64,000 bases of DNA. Origin: Clostridiales bacterium. GTDB lineage: Bacteria; Bacillota; Clostridia; Christensenellales; Aristaeellaceae. How positions within the stretch are numbered: position 1 is the stretch's first letter; every line of letters starts with the position of its first letter. Position numbers and translations under genes: made by a program. Positions 34,129 to 45,285 of this stretch are shown one piece after another. Where the stretch lies: positions 111,470-175,469 of the forward strand of contig SFET01000005.1 in NCBI GenBank assembly GCA_004557125.1. The letters run 5' to 3'. The notes beneath the pieces are model-generated. The model was not told the origin of the DNA, searched no databases, and saw only the letters and a program-made list of their open reading frames with translations.

Positions 34129-35499
34129 TTAGCCGATCATGATGTGGCCCTCGGGGTAGTTCAGGCGGGGCCTGACCGCATTCTGTCGGTGGGCCAGCAC
34201 CAGCGCCATGGTCAGCGGCCCGATGCGCCCCATGAACATGGTCAGGATGATCATGATTCGGGAAATCGTGTGCAGGTTCGCGGAGCCGAAGGCCGATACG
34301 CCCACGGTGCCCACCGCCGACGCGCATTCGAACAGCACGTCCATGAGAGGAAGCTCCGGCTGCATAAGCGAGATGGTCACGGTGTCGATCAGCAGCACCA
34401 GTCCCGCGATCAGCGTAACCGACAGCGCCCGGCGCACCAGGTCGTTGGAGATGCTGCGCTTGAACGCCACGATGGAATGCTCGCCCCGCACCGTCATGCG
34501 CACGGCCAGGAAGATCACCGCGATGGTGGTCACCTTCACGCCGCCGCCGGTGGAGGCGGGCGATGCGCCGGTGAACATCAGCAGGCTGGAGACCAGCTTC
34601 GCCGCCGGTCGGATCGCCGCCTCATCGATGGTGTTGAAGCCCGCCGTGCGCAGCGTGACCGAGTGAAACAGCGCCGCCAGCAGCTTCTCCCCGAAGGGCA
34701 GGTTCCCCAGCGTGGCCGGGTTGCTCCACTCGGAGATCAGCGTGAAGGCAAAGCCGAACAGCAGGAGCGTGCCGTAGGCGCTCAGCACCACGCGGGTCTG
34801 CAGATGCAGATAGCGGCTTTTGCGCCGGTTCTTCAGGTCCCGTAGCACCGCAAAGCCCAAACCGCCAATGATGATCAGCAGCATCACCGTCAGGTTCACC
34901 AGCACGTCGCCGCGGAAACCGGTCAGGCTGGAGTAGTTGCCAAACAGGTCGAAGCCCGCGTTGCAAAAGGCCGACACCGCATGGAAGATCGAATAGAACG
35001 CGCCCTTCCAGGGGCCATACAGGGGCACGAACCGGAAGGACAGGAGCACCGCGCCCGTCAGCTCCACCGTGAACGCGCTCGCCGCCACCCAGCGGATCAG
35101 CGACTCCATGCCGCCCACGCTCTCCTCATTCAGGGACTCGCGGATCAGCATGCGCTCCTGGAGCGAGGCCTGGCGGCCGATGAGCCGCAAGAGCAGCGTG
35201 GCGAAGGTCATAAAGCCCAGGCCGCCCAGCTGGATCAGGCACAGCAGCACCACCTGGCCGAAGAGGTTGAAGGTGGTGGCCGTGTCCCGCACGATCAGGC
35301 CCGTGACGCACACCGCCGAGGTGGAGGTGAACAGCGCATCGAACCAGCCGATGCTCGCCCCCGACCGCGTGGCGCAGGGCAGGGCCAGCAATATGCTGCC
35401 GATCAGGATGATGGATGCAAAGCCCGCTGCGATCACATAGATGGCGTTTGCACCCATGTGGTTCATCAGCGCGTGCAGCTGCCTGCGAAACCGCCTCAT
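34129..35499 (-). CDS. TrkH/KtrB potassium uptake membrane subunit
   Basis: The 456-residue membrane protein has four pore repeats with the filter-like segments STSAVCVTGLI, SAFCNAGFDLF, TLRTAGFNTI and SAVGTVGVSAF, each with the key Gly of the potassium filter. It also has GASPASTGGGVKVTT near residue 310, a conserved loop of Ktr/Trk proteins. With the following TrkA-type subunit it forms a potassium importer. The ATG at 35499 overlaps the pfkB stop by four bases; longer upstream frames are spurious. Confidence 0.93.
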   Translation of the reverse strand: MRRFRRQLHALMNHMGANAIYVIAAGFASIILIGSILLALPCATRSGASIGWFDALFTSTSAVCVTGLIVRDTATTFNLFGQVVLLCLIQLGGLGFMTFATLLLRLIGRQASLQERMLIRESLNEESVGGMESLIRWVAASAFTVELTGAVLLSFRFVPLYGPWKGAFYSIFHAVSAFCNAGFDLFGNYSSLTGFRGDVLVNLTVMLLIIIGGLGFAVLRDLKNRRKSRYLHLQTRVVLSAYGTLLLFGFAFTLISEWSNPATLGNLPFGEKLLAALFHSVTLRTAGFNTIDEAAIRPAAKLVSSLLMFTGASPASTGGGVKVTTIAVIFLAVRMTVRGEHSIVAFKRSISNDLVRRALSVTLIAGLVLLIDTVTISLMQPELPLMDVLFECASAVGTVGVSAFGSANLHTISRIMIILTMFMGRIGPLTMALVLAHRQNAVRPRLNYPEGHIMIG

Positions 35500-36428
35500 G
35501 CCAGCTTCTCCGCGCGCAGCTTCTCCGCCATCGCCTCCACCTCCGCGCAGCGAAGGATCTCCTCCGGCGGGGTCATGCAGCGCACCGTCGCGGCGGCCAC
35601 GCCCAGGCGGAATGCGTCCTCCAGGGAGCAGCCCCGGCGGAAGCCCGCAGCCAGGCCGGCGATCATGGAATCTCCCGCGGCCACGGTGGACTTGACCTCC
35701 ACCTTCTGCCCCGGAATGCGCCAGGCTTCGTCGCCGCGCAGGATCAGCGCGCCTTCGCCGCCCATGGACACCGCGACGACCTCCACGCCCTGATGCAGGC
35801 AATCCCGCGCCGCATCCATGAGCGCGTCCAGCGTCTCCAGCTTCCGGCCGGTCAGCAGCTCCAGCTCGTAGCGGTTGGGCTTGATCAGGAAGGGCTTTGC
35901 CTTCAGGCCCTCCCGCAGCCGCTCGCCGTCGGCGTCCAGCAGCACCCGACAATTCTCCTGCGCCGCGGCCTCCGCAAGCGTGCGATAGTAGTCCACGGGG
36001 CACTTTGGCGGCAGCGAACCGGTGAGCACCAGATACTCCGCGCGCCGGGCGTGCGCCAGCACCAGGCGGGTCATCTCCTCCAGCTGCGCACCCGTCACAG
36101 GCGTTCCGGAGGCGTTGAGCTCGGTGATCTCGCCCTTGACGCGGTCGAACACCTTCACATTCACGCGCACCGCGCCGTCGCACCAGAGGAAATCGCAGCC
36201 CACGCTGCCCGCAGCAAAGCGCCGCTCGTACAGCGCGCCGCCCTCGCGGTACATCAGGCCGATGCACTCGCTCTCCTCGCCCAGGGCAGCGGCCGCCAGC
36301 GCCACGTTGGCGCCCTTGCCCGCAGCCACGTCCGTCTGGGACAGCACGCGGTTCAGCCCGCCCACGTTCAGGCCGTCCACCGTCACGGTGCGGTCGATGC
36401 TGGGATTGAGGGAAATGGATGTAATCAT
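35496..36428 (-). CDS. PfkB family 1-phosphofructokinase/tagatose-6-phosphate kinase-like
   Basis: The 310-residue sugar kinase opens MITSISLNPSIDRTVTVDGL, has AAGKGANVALAAAALG near 40 and the PfkB signature AAGDSMIAGLAAGF near 255 with the catalytic Asp. The opening and length fit FruK/LacC, which phosphorylate fructose 1-phosphate or tagatose 6-phosphate. No fru PTS or lac gene is adjacent; instead it is translationally coupled to trkH. The specific substrate is therefore open. Confidence 0.85.
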   Translation of the reverse strand: MITSISLNPSIDRTVTVDGLNVGGLNRVLSQTDVAAGKGANVALAAAALGEESECIGLMYREGGALYERRFAAGSVGCDFLWCDGAVRVNVKVFDRVKGEITELNASGTPVTGAQLEEMTRLVLAHARRAEYLVLTGSLPPKCPVDYYRTLAEAAAQENCRVLLDADGERLREGLKAKPFLIKPNRYELELLTGRKLETLDALMDAARDCLHQGVEVVAVSMGGEGALILRGDEAWRIPGQKVEVKSTVAAGDSMIAGLAAGFRRGCSLEDAFRLGVAAATVRCMTPPEEILRCAEVEAMAEKLRAEKLA

Positions 36429-36486
36429 ATTCTCAAAACCTCGCTTGCAGGATAATTTGGATGGATTTTGCCCGGATTCTGGGTTT

Positions 36487-36515
36487 ATTATAAGAATTCG
36501 CGCGCTGTGTGTCAA
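36487..36515 (-). promoter_or_regulatory. Promoter of the pfkB-trkH-trkA operon
   Basis: On the minus strand TTGACA (36515-36510) and TATAAT (36492-36487) have 17-base spacing: a near-consensus promoter. Confidence 0.75.
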
Positions 36516-36526
36516 CCGATTCCACC

Positions 36527-36555
36527 TTGATTTTTGCCCCCGCAGCGGTTATACT
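36527..36555 (+). promoter_or_regulatory. Promoter of the HAD hydrolase gene
   Basis: TTGATT at 36527-36532 and TATACT at 36550-36555 have 17-base spacing. Confidence 0.6.
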
Positions 36556-36585
36556 TTCCCTAAACATACTTCAGGAGGAGACGCC

Positions 36586-37323
36586 ATGTCCGCACCGCTG
36601 CAAACGCCCCGCTTTGTACTCTTTGATTACGGCGAAACCCTGGCCCACGAGGACGATTACCGCGCCCAGGACGGCTTCGATGCCATCCTGAAGTACGCCG
36701 ATCCCCCGACCGGCCTGAGCGGCGAGGAGCTGCTGCGCCCCTTCCGGGAGACCTTCCACGACCTGCGCCGCAATGCCCATGCCGCCGGCGCGGAAATCCC
36801 CAACCGGCTGCGCTGGAGGTGGCTGTTCGAGACCTTCGATTTGCACTTCTCCCTGCCGATGGATCAACTGGAGGAGATCTACTGGGACGCCGCCGCGCCC
36901 TGCGTGCCCACGCCGGGCGTGGAGGAGCTGCTTGCACGCATGCGGGCAAGCGGCGTGCGCACGGGCGTCATCAGCAACATGGGCTTCGCGGGAACCTCCC
37001 TGCGGCGCAGGAGCGAACGGCTCTTTCCCAACCACCGCTTCGATCCGGTGCTCTCCAGCGCGGACTACGTGCTGCGCAAGCCGAACCCGCGGCTGTTCCA
37101 GCTGGCGCTGAAGAAGGCGGGCTTTGCGCCGGAGGAGACGTGGTTCCTGGGCGACAATCCGCAATGCGATGTGGCCGGGGCCCATGCGGCGGGCATTTTC
37201 CCCGTGTACTACGATCGGGATCTGGGCTGCGCCTATCATGAATCTCTTGAGCTTGATCCCCGCATTCCCTGCCTGCGCATTCACGACTGGAGCGAGCTCT
37301 ATCCCTTCTTTCCCATGAATTGA
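36586..37323 (+). CDS. HAD family hydrolase
   Basis: The 245-residue protein is a haloacid dehalogenase-like hydrolase. Motif I is LFDYGETL near residue 13: the nucleophile Asp is present, but the usual second Asp (DxD) is Gly, as in the DYGxT subgroup. Motif II VISNMG lies near 128, the motif III Lys in RKPNPRLFQLAL near 168, and motif IV WFLGDNPQCDVAGA near 188. Substrate unknown; phosphatases of small metabolites are typical. The ATG at 36586 follows AGGAGGAG. It is monocistronic, with the repeat block directly after it. Confidence 0.85.
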   Translation: MSAPLQTPRFVLFDYGETLAHEDDYRAQDGFDAILKYADPPTGLSGEELLRPFRETFHDLRRNAHAAGAEIPNRLRWRWLFETFDLHFSLPMDQLEEIYWDAAAPCVPTPGVEELLARMRASGVRTGVISNMGFAGTSLRRRSERLFPNHRFDPVLSSADYVLRKPNPRLFQLALKKAGFAPEETWFLGDNPQCDVAGAHAAGIFPVYYDRDLGCAYHESLELDPRIPCLRIHDWSELYPFFPMN

Positions 37324-37360
37324 ACACAATTCATGCGGCGGGGTATGGACACCCCGCCCT

Positions 37361-38177
37361 ACGATTAACGGACGTGAGAAATCCATCCCATGATCTACGG
37401 GACGGATTTCGGGGAAACACGATATATCCATCAGGAAAGAGACACAGAATCCCTGCCCCATTCTTGCCGGGGCAGGGATTCGTTCGATTCAAACGCCGAC
37501 AGGCAAGTGGCTACGGCGCCTCGCCGTCGGCGGGGTGAGGGCACCCCGCCCTACGACCTTGTGAGACGAATCTGAGCGGCAATTCTCCAAAACCAGACGC
37601 AAGAAATCCAGTTCATTCTTGCCCGAACTGGATTTGGGGGGGTGCGCAGACATACCGCAAGGAACGAAACACAGAACCTCTGCCCCTTGAACAAGTGGGG
37701 GCAGGGATTCGTTCGATTCAAACGCCGACAGGCAAGTGGCAGCGGCGCCTCGCCGCCGGCGGGGTGAGGGCATCCCGCCCTACGACCTTGTGGGACGAAT
37801 CTGAGCGGCAATTCTCCAAAACCAGACGCAAGAAATCCAGTTCATTCTTGCCCGAACTGGATTTGGGGGGGGTGCGCAGACATACCGCAAGGAACGAAAC
37901 ACAGAACCTCTGTCCCTTGAACAAGTGGGGGCAGAGGTTCGTTCGATTCAAATGCCGACAGGCAAGTGGCAGCGGCGCCTCGCCGCCGGCGGGGTGAGGG
38001 CATCCCGCCCTACGATTAACGGACGTGAGAAATCCCTCCCATGATCTACGGGATGGATTTCGGGGAAAGCGATATATCCATCAGGAAAGAGACACAGAAT
38101 CCCTGCCCCATTCTTGCCGGGGCAGGGATTCGTTCGCTCAAACCGCGCCAGCGATGTGGCAGCGGCGGCTCGCCGTT
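37361..38177. repeat. Mosaic intergenic repeat block, order A-B-B-A
   Basis: Four units follow each other without genes: A1 37361-37552, B1 37553-37781, B2 37782-38011 and A2 38012-38177. B1 and B2 are almost identical over 229 bases; A1 and A2 are nearly identical over the first ~125. A1, B1 and B2 end in a shared ~60-base GC-rich tail (CGCCGACAGGCAAGTGGC to CCCGCCCTA). A carries a strong hairpin AATCCCTGCCCC/GGGGCAGGGATT, and B carries AAATCCAGTTC/GAACTGGATTT; both hairpins share the loop start ATTCTTGCC. No start codon with a ribosome site or conserved frame supports coding. It may be a mobile or amplified non-coding element. Confidence 0.88.
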
Positions 38178-39716
38178 TTATCCAACCACCGTCACGCCGG
38201 GCGGCGGAGTTTCGCCGTAGATGTTGTCCTCGTAGAGGTCGCTTTCGGAGAAGCCGTCGTCCTCCAGCAGCGCATCGCTGCCGGTGATTTCGTCGCCCGT
38301 TCCGTCGTCCTCCGCATTGTAGTCCGCATAGACTCCCTGCGCAGCCTCCTGCGTGGGCTCCGGCTCCGCCTCGGGCAGCTGCGTCACCACGTTCACGACG
38401 AAGCTCGCCGAGGCGCCGCTGTCGCTGGAGGCGGTGATCACCGCCGTACCGTAGCCGCCGGTCATGGTCACCAGGCCGTCCTTCGTCACCTGCGCCACCT
38501 GCTCGTTGTCGCTTGCGAAATGCACGGTGGGATCGTCCACGTCCACGGGGCTGATGACCCAATTGAGCTGGATGGGCGCGCCCGTCTCCTCCTTCAGCAG
38601 GTAGACCTCGTCGTGATCCAGCAGGATCTCCTGAATCGTCACCTGCACCTGGAGCCGGCAGGTGGCGGTGATGCCGTCGGCGGTGGCGCTGATCTTCGTG
38701 CTGCCGCTCCTGAGGGCCGTCACGCAGCCCTGTGCATCCACCGTGGCGACGCTCGCATCCGAGGACGCCCACACCACCAGATGGTCGCTCTGCTTGTCCA
38801 CGCTGCCGTCCTCCGAAAGGAACATCACCTGCATCTGCAGGGTATCGCCGCGCTCGATGGTGGCCCGGGAAGGATCCAGCTGCAGATCCTTCGGCGCGGG
38901 CTCCACCGTGACCTCCATGCCGGCGGTCAGGCGATCCTTCGTCAGCACGCTCACGTAGGCCGTGCCCACGCCGTTTGCGTGCAGCACACCGCCTTCATCC
39001 ACCGAGAGCACAGCCGGATCGGAGCTCGCCCAGCGCTGGGCGCTGTCGGTGCAGTCCAGCGGCAGATAGGACAGCTTCAGCGGCACGCTGGCGCCCACGC
39101 CCAGAGTCAGGTTGTTGGGAGAAATGTGCACCGCAGTGCCCTTCACATCCACATAGACCTTCGCGCTGGCGGTCAGGCCGTTGGGCGCCACCACGGAGAC
39201 GTAGGTCTGTCCGCCGCCCACGCCCTCGATGCGCCCGGCGGAGTCCACCACAGCGATGGATTCGTCCGCGGAGACCCACTGCAGGCGGACATCCGAGGCG
39301 TCGCTGTTGTAGCTGGCCTTCAGGCCGCTGATCTCACCCTTGGAGATGTGCACCTCCTGGGCATTGAGCTTCAGCTCCCGCAGGGGCGTGCCCTCCACCT
39401 CTACCTGAAGCTGCGCTGTCGCGCCGCCGGAGGCTTCCGCGTGGATCACCGTCTCGCCGGAGGCCAGCGCCACAACCGTGCCGTCGGCCTCGATGGTCGC
39501 CACGCGCGCATCCTCAGAGTAGAAGCGCAGGCGCTGATCCATGTCGTCGGAGCTGAGTGCGCAGCTGATCTGATAGCTGTCCCCCACCGACATGCGCAGC
39601 GCAGCCGGGATCAGCCGGAGCGAATCCTCCTGGCCGGCGCGCATCGGCAGAAACAAGAGCGCTGCCAGCAGCAGGCAAAACGCCAGCAGCGCGAGCTTTC
39701 CCTGGGCGGTCTTCAA
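38178..39716 (-). CDS. Surface protein with bacterial Ig-like (BIG2) repeats
   Basis: The 512-residue protein has an N-terminal hydrophobic signal or anchor (residues ~7-26) and about five BIG2-type Ig-like domains (~35-450), each with the pattern V-G-D/L-W-x-S-x-D-x-x-V-A-x-V followed by G and V-T-A strands. An acidic tail rich in Asp and Glu (~455-505) ends in GETPPPGVTVVG. BIG2 domains usually act as spacers or adhesins on the cell surface. The start is taken as TTG at 39716, seven bases after TAGGAGG; the in-frame ATG at 39746 lies upstream of that site and lacks one. Confidence 0.82.
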   Translation of the reverse strand: MKTAQGKLALLAFCLLLAALLFLPMRAGQEDSLRLIPAALRMSVGDSYQISCALSSDDMDQRLRFYSEDARVATIEADGTVVALASGETVIHAEASGGATAQLQVEVEGTPLRELKLNAQEVHISKGEISGLKASYNSDASDVRLQWVSADESIAVVDSAGRIEGVGGGQTYVSVVAPNGLTASAKVYVDVKGTAVHISPNNLTLGVGASVPLKLSYLPLDCTDSAQRWASSDPAVLSVDEGGVLHANGVGTAYVSVLTKDRLTAGMEVTVEPAPKDLQLDPSRATIERGDTLQMQVMFLSEDGSVDKQSDHLVVWASSDASVATVDAQGCVTALRSGSTKISATADGITATCRLQVQVTIQEILLDHDEVYLLKEETGAPIQLNWVISPVDVDDPTVHFASDNEQVAQVTKDGLVTMTGGYGTAVITASSDSGASASFVVNVVTQLPEAEPEPTQEAAQGVYADYNAEDDGTGDEITGSDALLEDDGFSESDLYEDNIYGETPPPGVTVVG

Positions 39717-39932
39717 GCCGGTACCTCCTATCGGTGCAAAGTGCATCCGGTTTCATGCGGCGCGGCGGAGCCGCGCGCGTCACAGACATATGTGTTCATG
39801 TTTCATTATACGTGTTTTCCCGGCGCGGGTCAACGCTTTTTTGCCCGCAACCCCTTGTCAAACCGGGGCGCTTGGGTTAAACTGTTATGGAAAGTTGATT
39901 GCATACCATCGCCCTACAAAGGAGGAATCGCC

Positions 39933-40220
39933 TTGAAGATTCGTCTCAGCGAGGAGGAACTGAAGCAGCTGAACGCCTTTCTGGACAGCTGCCCCGACGC
40001 CGAGCGCCTGTCCGCCCGGGAGGCCGTGCTGGATCTGTACGACATCGAGCGCCCCATCGCCCTGAACTTCGTGTTCGTCAAGGGTGGCATCGGCGTGGAT
40101 GGCGCTGCGGAGCTTCTGTATAGTGAGGAGGAGCAGGGCTACTACATGGGCGATCGGATTGAGGACCCCGACCAGGTGCGCGCCGCACTGCGGGAAGCGG
40201 GCGCACTGCCCCAGGCATGA
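39933..40220 (+). CDS. Small protein coupled to radC
   Basis: The 95-residue acidic protein starts with TTG at 39933, nine bases after AAAGGAGG, and reads MKIRLSEEELKQLNAFLDSC. Its stop overlaps the radC ATG by four bases, so the two are translated together. I do not recognise the family. The middle has a predicted beta stretch (ALNFVFVKGGIGVDG). There is no ATG option, so automated callers may miss or lengthen it. Confidence 0.65.
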   Translation: MKIRLSEEELKQLNAFLDSCPDAERLSAREAVLDLYDIERPIALNFVFVKGGIGVDGAAELLYSEEEQGYYMGDRIEDPDQVRAALREAGALPQA

Positions 40221-40960
40221 AGTCCGCCGCGCGCCGGAAGAGCGATCGCGCCTTCGACGCCCTCGACGGCCTGCTGGGCCACATGCATCCCAAGCAGGAC
40301 ATGCACGCCGTCGTGGGAAGGCTGCGCGAGAACTATGCCTCGGCCGACGCGCTGTTTGCCGTGTCGCCCCACATGCTGGAGCAGGCCGGTCTGCATCCCC
40401 ACGACGCGCTGCTGCTGAGCAAGCTGCCGGAGCTGAACCGGCACATCGCCCTGGAGCGCTTCGGCGCGCATCCCCGGCTGCACCGGTTGCCCCTGGCCTC
40501 GGATTATCTGGCGGCCAATTTTCACGGTCTGAAGGTGGAGCGCTTCTACCTGCTGTGTCTGGACGCGCGCGGCCGGCTGATGGAGTGCGTGTTTCTGCAG
40601 GAGGGCACGCTGGACGGCGCGCTGTTCAATCTGAAGCACGTGCTGTCGGAGCTGATGCGCGTGGGACCTGCGGCGGTGGTCATCAGCCACAATCACCCTG
40701 GCGGCACCCTGCGCCCGTCCCAGGAGGACATCGACTGCACGCTTTCGCTCCTGCGCGCGCTGGGCGTGGTGGGGATTCCGCTGCTGGATCACGTGATCAT
40801 CGCCGGCAGCAGCGCTGTGAGCATGCGCGAAAACGGCTATGTGCCCACCGCCCTGTGGCTGGATCAGGCGCCGGAGCACCGCCTGCTGCGCGAGTGGCTG
40901 CTGGAGGACAAGCCCGCGCCGCCGAAGAGGCAAAAGCAGATCGACCCTGCAAAAAAGTAG
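40217..40960 (+). CDS. radC: RadC/JAB domain protein
   Basis: The 247-residue protein has an N-terminal helical region (~1-115) and a C-terminal JAB/MPN metalloprotease-like domain with the motif SHNHPGGTLRPSQEDID near residue 153 (HxH and the downstream Ser and Asp that bind zinc). RadC proteins were once linked to DNA repair; their true role is unsettled. It is translationally coupled to a 95-residue upstream gene and follows no recombination gene. Confidence 0.9.
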   Translation: MKSAARRKSDRAFDALDGLLGHMHPKQDMHAVVGRLRENYASADALFAVSPHMLEQAGLHPHDALLLSKLPELNRHIALERFGAHPRLHRLPLASDYLAANFHGLKVERFYLLCLDARGRLMECVFLQEGTLDGALFNLKHVLSELMRVGPAAVVISHNHPGGTLRPSQEDIDCTLSLLRALGVVGIPLLDHVIIAGSSAVSMRENGYVPTALWLDQAPEHRLLREWLLEDKPAPPKRQKQIDPAKK

Positions 40961-41002
40961 CGCTTTGCGGTCCCGTCTGCACTGGATTTAAACTCCGCAC
41001 GC

Positions 41003-41032
41003 TTGACGCGCACCGATGCGCCTCCTTATAAT
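41003..41032 (+). promoter_or_regulatory. Promoter of glnN
   Basis: TTGACG at 41003-41008 and TATAAT at 41027-41032 have an 18-base spacer. A terminator-like hairpin follows 20 bases later. Confidence 0.65.
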
Positions 41033-41051
41033 AACATATGAAATCGTCGAA

Positions 41052-41092
41052 ACGGCAACGGAGCCGCGCTTTTGTGCGCTCCCGCCGTTTTT
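41052..41092 (+). terminator. Promoter-proximal terminator (candidate attenuator) of glnN
   Basis: An outer stem (41052-41056 with 41084-41088) and an inner GGAGC/GCTCC plus GCGC/GTGC stem lead into TTTTT, between the glnN promoter and its ribosome site. That layout fits regulated antitermination. I see no clear glutamine riboswitch or full ANTAR double hairpin. Confidence 0.7.
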
Positions 41093-41130
41093 CCATGGAA
41101 AATACAAGCGCAATGGAGGGTTTGGAATCC

Positions 41131-43215
<2,085 letters not shown>

Positions 43216-43366
43216 CGGAACTTTCACAGCCATGGCGGCTTCAAGGGGGAAGCCGTCCTTCCACGACCCACTTTCTATTTATCTGTTTGCAGCCGGTCAT
43301 CCGATGGAGGATGATCGGCTGCGCGCGTTCCCGGACGCTCCGGGAGCCCTATGAGGAGGCATTTTT

Positions 43367-45277
43367 ATGAAGGACGGATTCATTCGCATCGCCGCCGCGA
43401 GCATTCCGGTGCACGTGGCCGACCCCCGGGCCAATACGGAGGAGATACTGCGCGCCATGCACAGGGCCGAGGAGGCCCGGGCCAACCTGCTGCTTCTGCC
43501 GGAGCTGTGCATCACGGGCTACACCTGCGGCGACCTGTTCGGCCAGGACGTGCTGCTGGACGGGGCCCGCGCGGCGCTTGCACAGCTCGTTGAAGCCAGC
43601 CGGGATTTCTACGCCGTGACCATCGTCTCGCTGCCGCTGCGGGTTGGCGCGGGATTGTACAACTGCGCCGTGCCCATCGTCCGGGGCCGGATTCTGGGCG
43701 CGGTGCCCAAAGTTCATCTGCCCAACTACGGTGAATTCTACGAGGCGCGCCAGTTCACACCGGGCACCATGGGTCAGGTGCAGCAGATTTCCCTCTGCGG
43801 TCAGAGCGTTCCCTTCGGCGCGGGGCTGCTCTTTGCCCACGAGGCGCTGGATTCCTACTGCTTCGGCATCGAGATTTGCGAGGACGCGTGGGTGGTCTCC
43901 CCGCCCTCGGAGGCCATGGCGCTCTCCGGCGCGACGATCCTTTTAAACCCCTCCGCCTCCGACGAGCTCATCGGCAAGGCCGCCTACCGCCGGGAGCTGG
44001 TGCGCGCCACCTCCGCCCGGGAGATCTGCGCCTACGCCTACGCCTCCGCCGCGCCCTCCGAATCCACCCAGGACATGGTCTTTTCCGGCCACCTGCTGAT
44101 CTGCGAGAACGGCGCAACGCTTGCCGAGCAGCAGCCGCTTGATGATTCCGGCATGATCCTCACCGAGGTCGATCTGCTTCGCCTGCGCCACGACCGCCAC
44201 CAGAACACCGGTTTCCGGGGCGGAGATGCGCTGCCCCGCGTGACCTTTGCGCAGGAAATCCGGGAAACGCCCCTCTCCCGCCCCGTCGAGTCCAACCCCT
44301 TCGTGCCCTCGAACCCCGCAACCGTGCGGGAGCGCACGGAGAACATCCTGCGCATCCAGACCTGCGGCCTGAAGAAGCGGCTGGAGCACACCCGCGCCAG
44401 GACGGCGGTGATCGGCATCTCCGGCGGATTGGATTCCACACTTGCGCTGCTGGTGGCCGCACGGGCCATGGACGCGCTGCATCGCCCCCGCACGGACATC
44501 CTCGCGGCAACCATGCCCTGCTTCGGCACCACCCGCCGCACCAGGAGCAACGCCGTGGTTCTCTGTGAGGCGCTGGGCGTGACGCTCAGGGAGATCGACA
44601 TCGCCGCATCGGTGAAGCAGCACCTCTCCGACATCGGCCACGACCCCTCTGTCACCGACGTGACCTACGAAAACGCCCAGGCCCGGGAGCGCACCCAGGT
44701 GCTGATGGATCTGGCCAACCAGAGCGGCGGGCTGGTGATCGGCACGGGCGATCTGTCGGAGCTGGCGCTGGGCTGGGCCACCTACAACGGCGACCACATG
44801 TCCATGTACGCCGTCAACAGCTCCGTGCCCAAGACGCTGGTCAGGCACATCATTCGCTTTGAGGCCGACCGGGCCGAGCCCGCGCTGCGCTCGGTGCTCA
44901 TGGACATCCTGGACACCCCCGTCTCCCCGGAGCTGCTGCCTGCCTCCGCCGACGGCGAGATTTCCCAGCGCACGGAGGATCTGGTGGGCCCCTACGCCCT
45001 GCACGACTTCTTCCTCTACCACCTGCTGCGCTTCGGGAGCACGCCGAAAAAGATTCTGCGGCTGGCGCTGCATGCCTTCGACGGCGAATTTGACGAGGAG
45101 ACCATCCGCAAATGGCTGCGCACCTTCCTGCGCCGCTTCTTCGCCCAGCAGTTCAAGCGCAGCTGCCTGCCCGACGGCCCGAAGGTCGGTTCCGTGACCC
45201 TCTCGCCGCGCGGCGACTGGCGCATGCCCTCCGACGCCTGCGCACAGGCCTGGCTGCGAGAGCTGGACGATAACTGA
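43367..45277 (+). CDS. nadE: Glutamine-dependent NAD+ synthetase
   Basis: The 636-residue two-domain enzyme converts nicotinic acid adenine dinucleotide to NAD+. The N-terminal nitrilase domain (~1-275) has the Glu-Lys-Cys triad in LLPELCITGYTCGD, PKVHLPNYGEFYE and GIEICEDAWV and releases ammonia from glutamine. The synthetase domain (~325-636) has the pyrophosphate loop GISGGLDSTLALL near 348 and GTGDLSELALGWATYNGDHM near 458. An AGGAGG site precedes the ATG. It follows glnN, which makes its glutamine, but the 150-base gap makes an operon uncertain. Confidence 0.95.
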   Translation: MKDGFIRIAAASIPVHVADPRANTEEILRAMHRAEEARANLLLLPELCITGYTCGDLFGQDVLLDGARAALAQLVEASRDFYAVTIVSLPLRVGAGLYNCAVPIVRGRILGAVPKVHLPNYGEFYEARQFTPGTMGQVQQISLCGQSVPFGAGLLFAHEALDSYCFGIEICEDAWVVSPPSEAMALSGATILLNPSASDELIGKAAYRRELVRATSAREICAYAYASAAPSESTQDMVFSGHLLICENGATLAEQQPLDDSGMILTEVDLLRLRHDRHQNTGFRGGDALPRVTFAQEIRETPLSRPVESNPFVPSNPATVRERTENILRIQTCGLKKRLEHTRARTAVIGISGGLDSTLALLVAARAMDALHRPRTDILAATMPCFGTTRRTRSNAVVLCEALGVTLREIDIAASVKQHLSDIGHDPSVTDVTYENAQARERTQVLMDLANQSGGLVIGTGDLSELALGWATYNGDHMSMYAVNSSVPKTLVRHIIRFEADRAEPALRSVLMDILDTPVSPELLPASADGEISQRTEDLVGPYALHDFFLYHLLRFGSTPKKILRLALHAFDGEFDEETIRKWLRTFLRRFFAQQFKRSCLPDGPKVGSVTLSPRGDWRMPSDACAQAWLRELDDN

Positions 45278-45285
45278 GCGCACAA

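Noticed and set aside
37470..37500. tRNA-like GTTCGATTC in the repeats
   Set aside because: It resembles a T-arm, but no acceptor or anticodon stem can be formed around it.
37489..37997. Small ORFs inside the mosaic repeats
   Set aside because: They overlap on both strands, follow the repeat units, and lack ribosome sites or recognisable protein features.
37361..38177. Possible CRISPR array
   Set aside because: Repeats are 165-230 bases, not 25-40, there are no unique spacers of constant length, and no cas gene is near.
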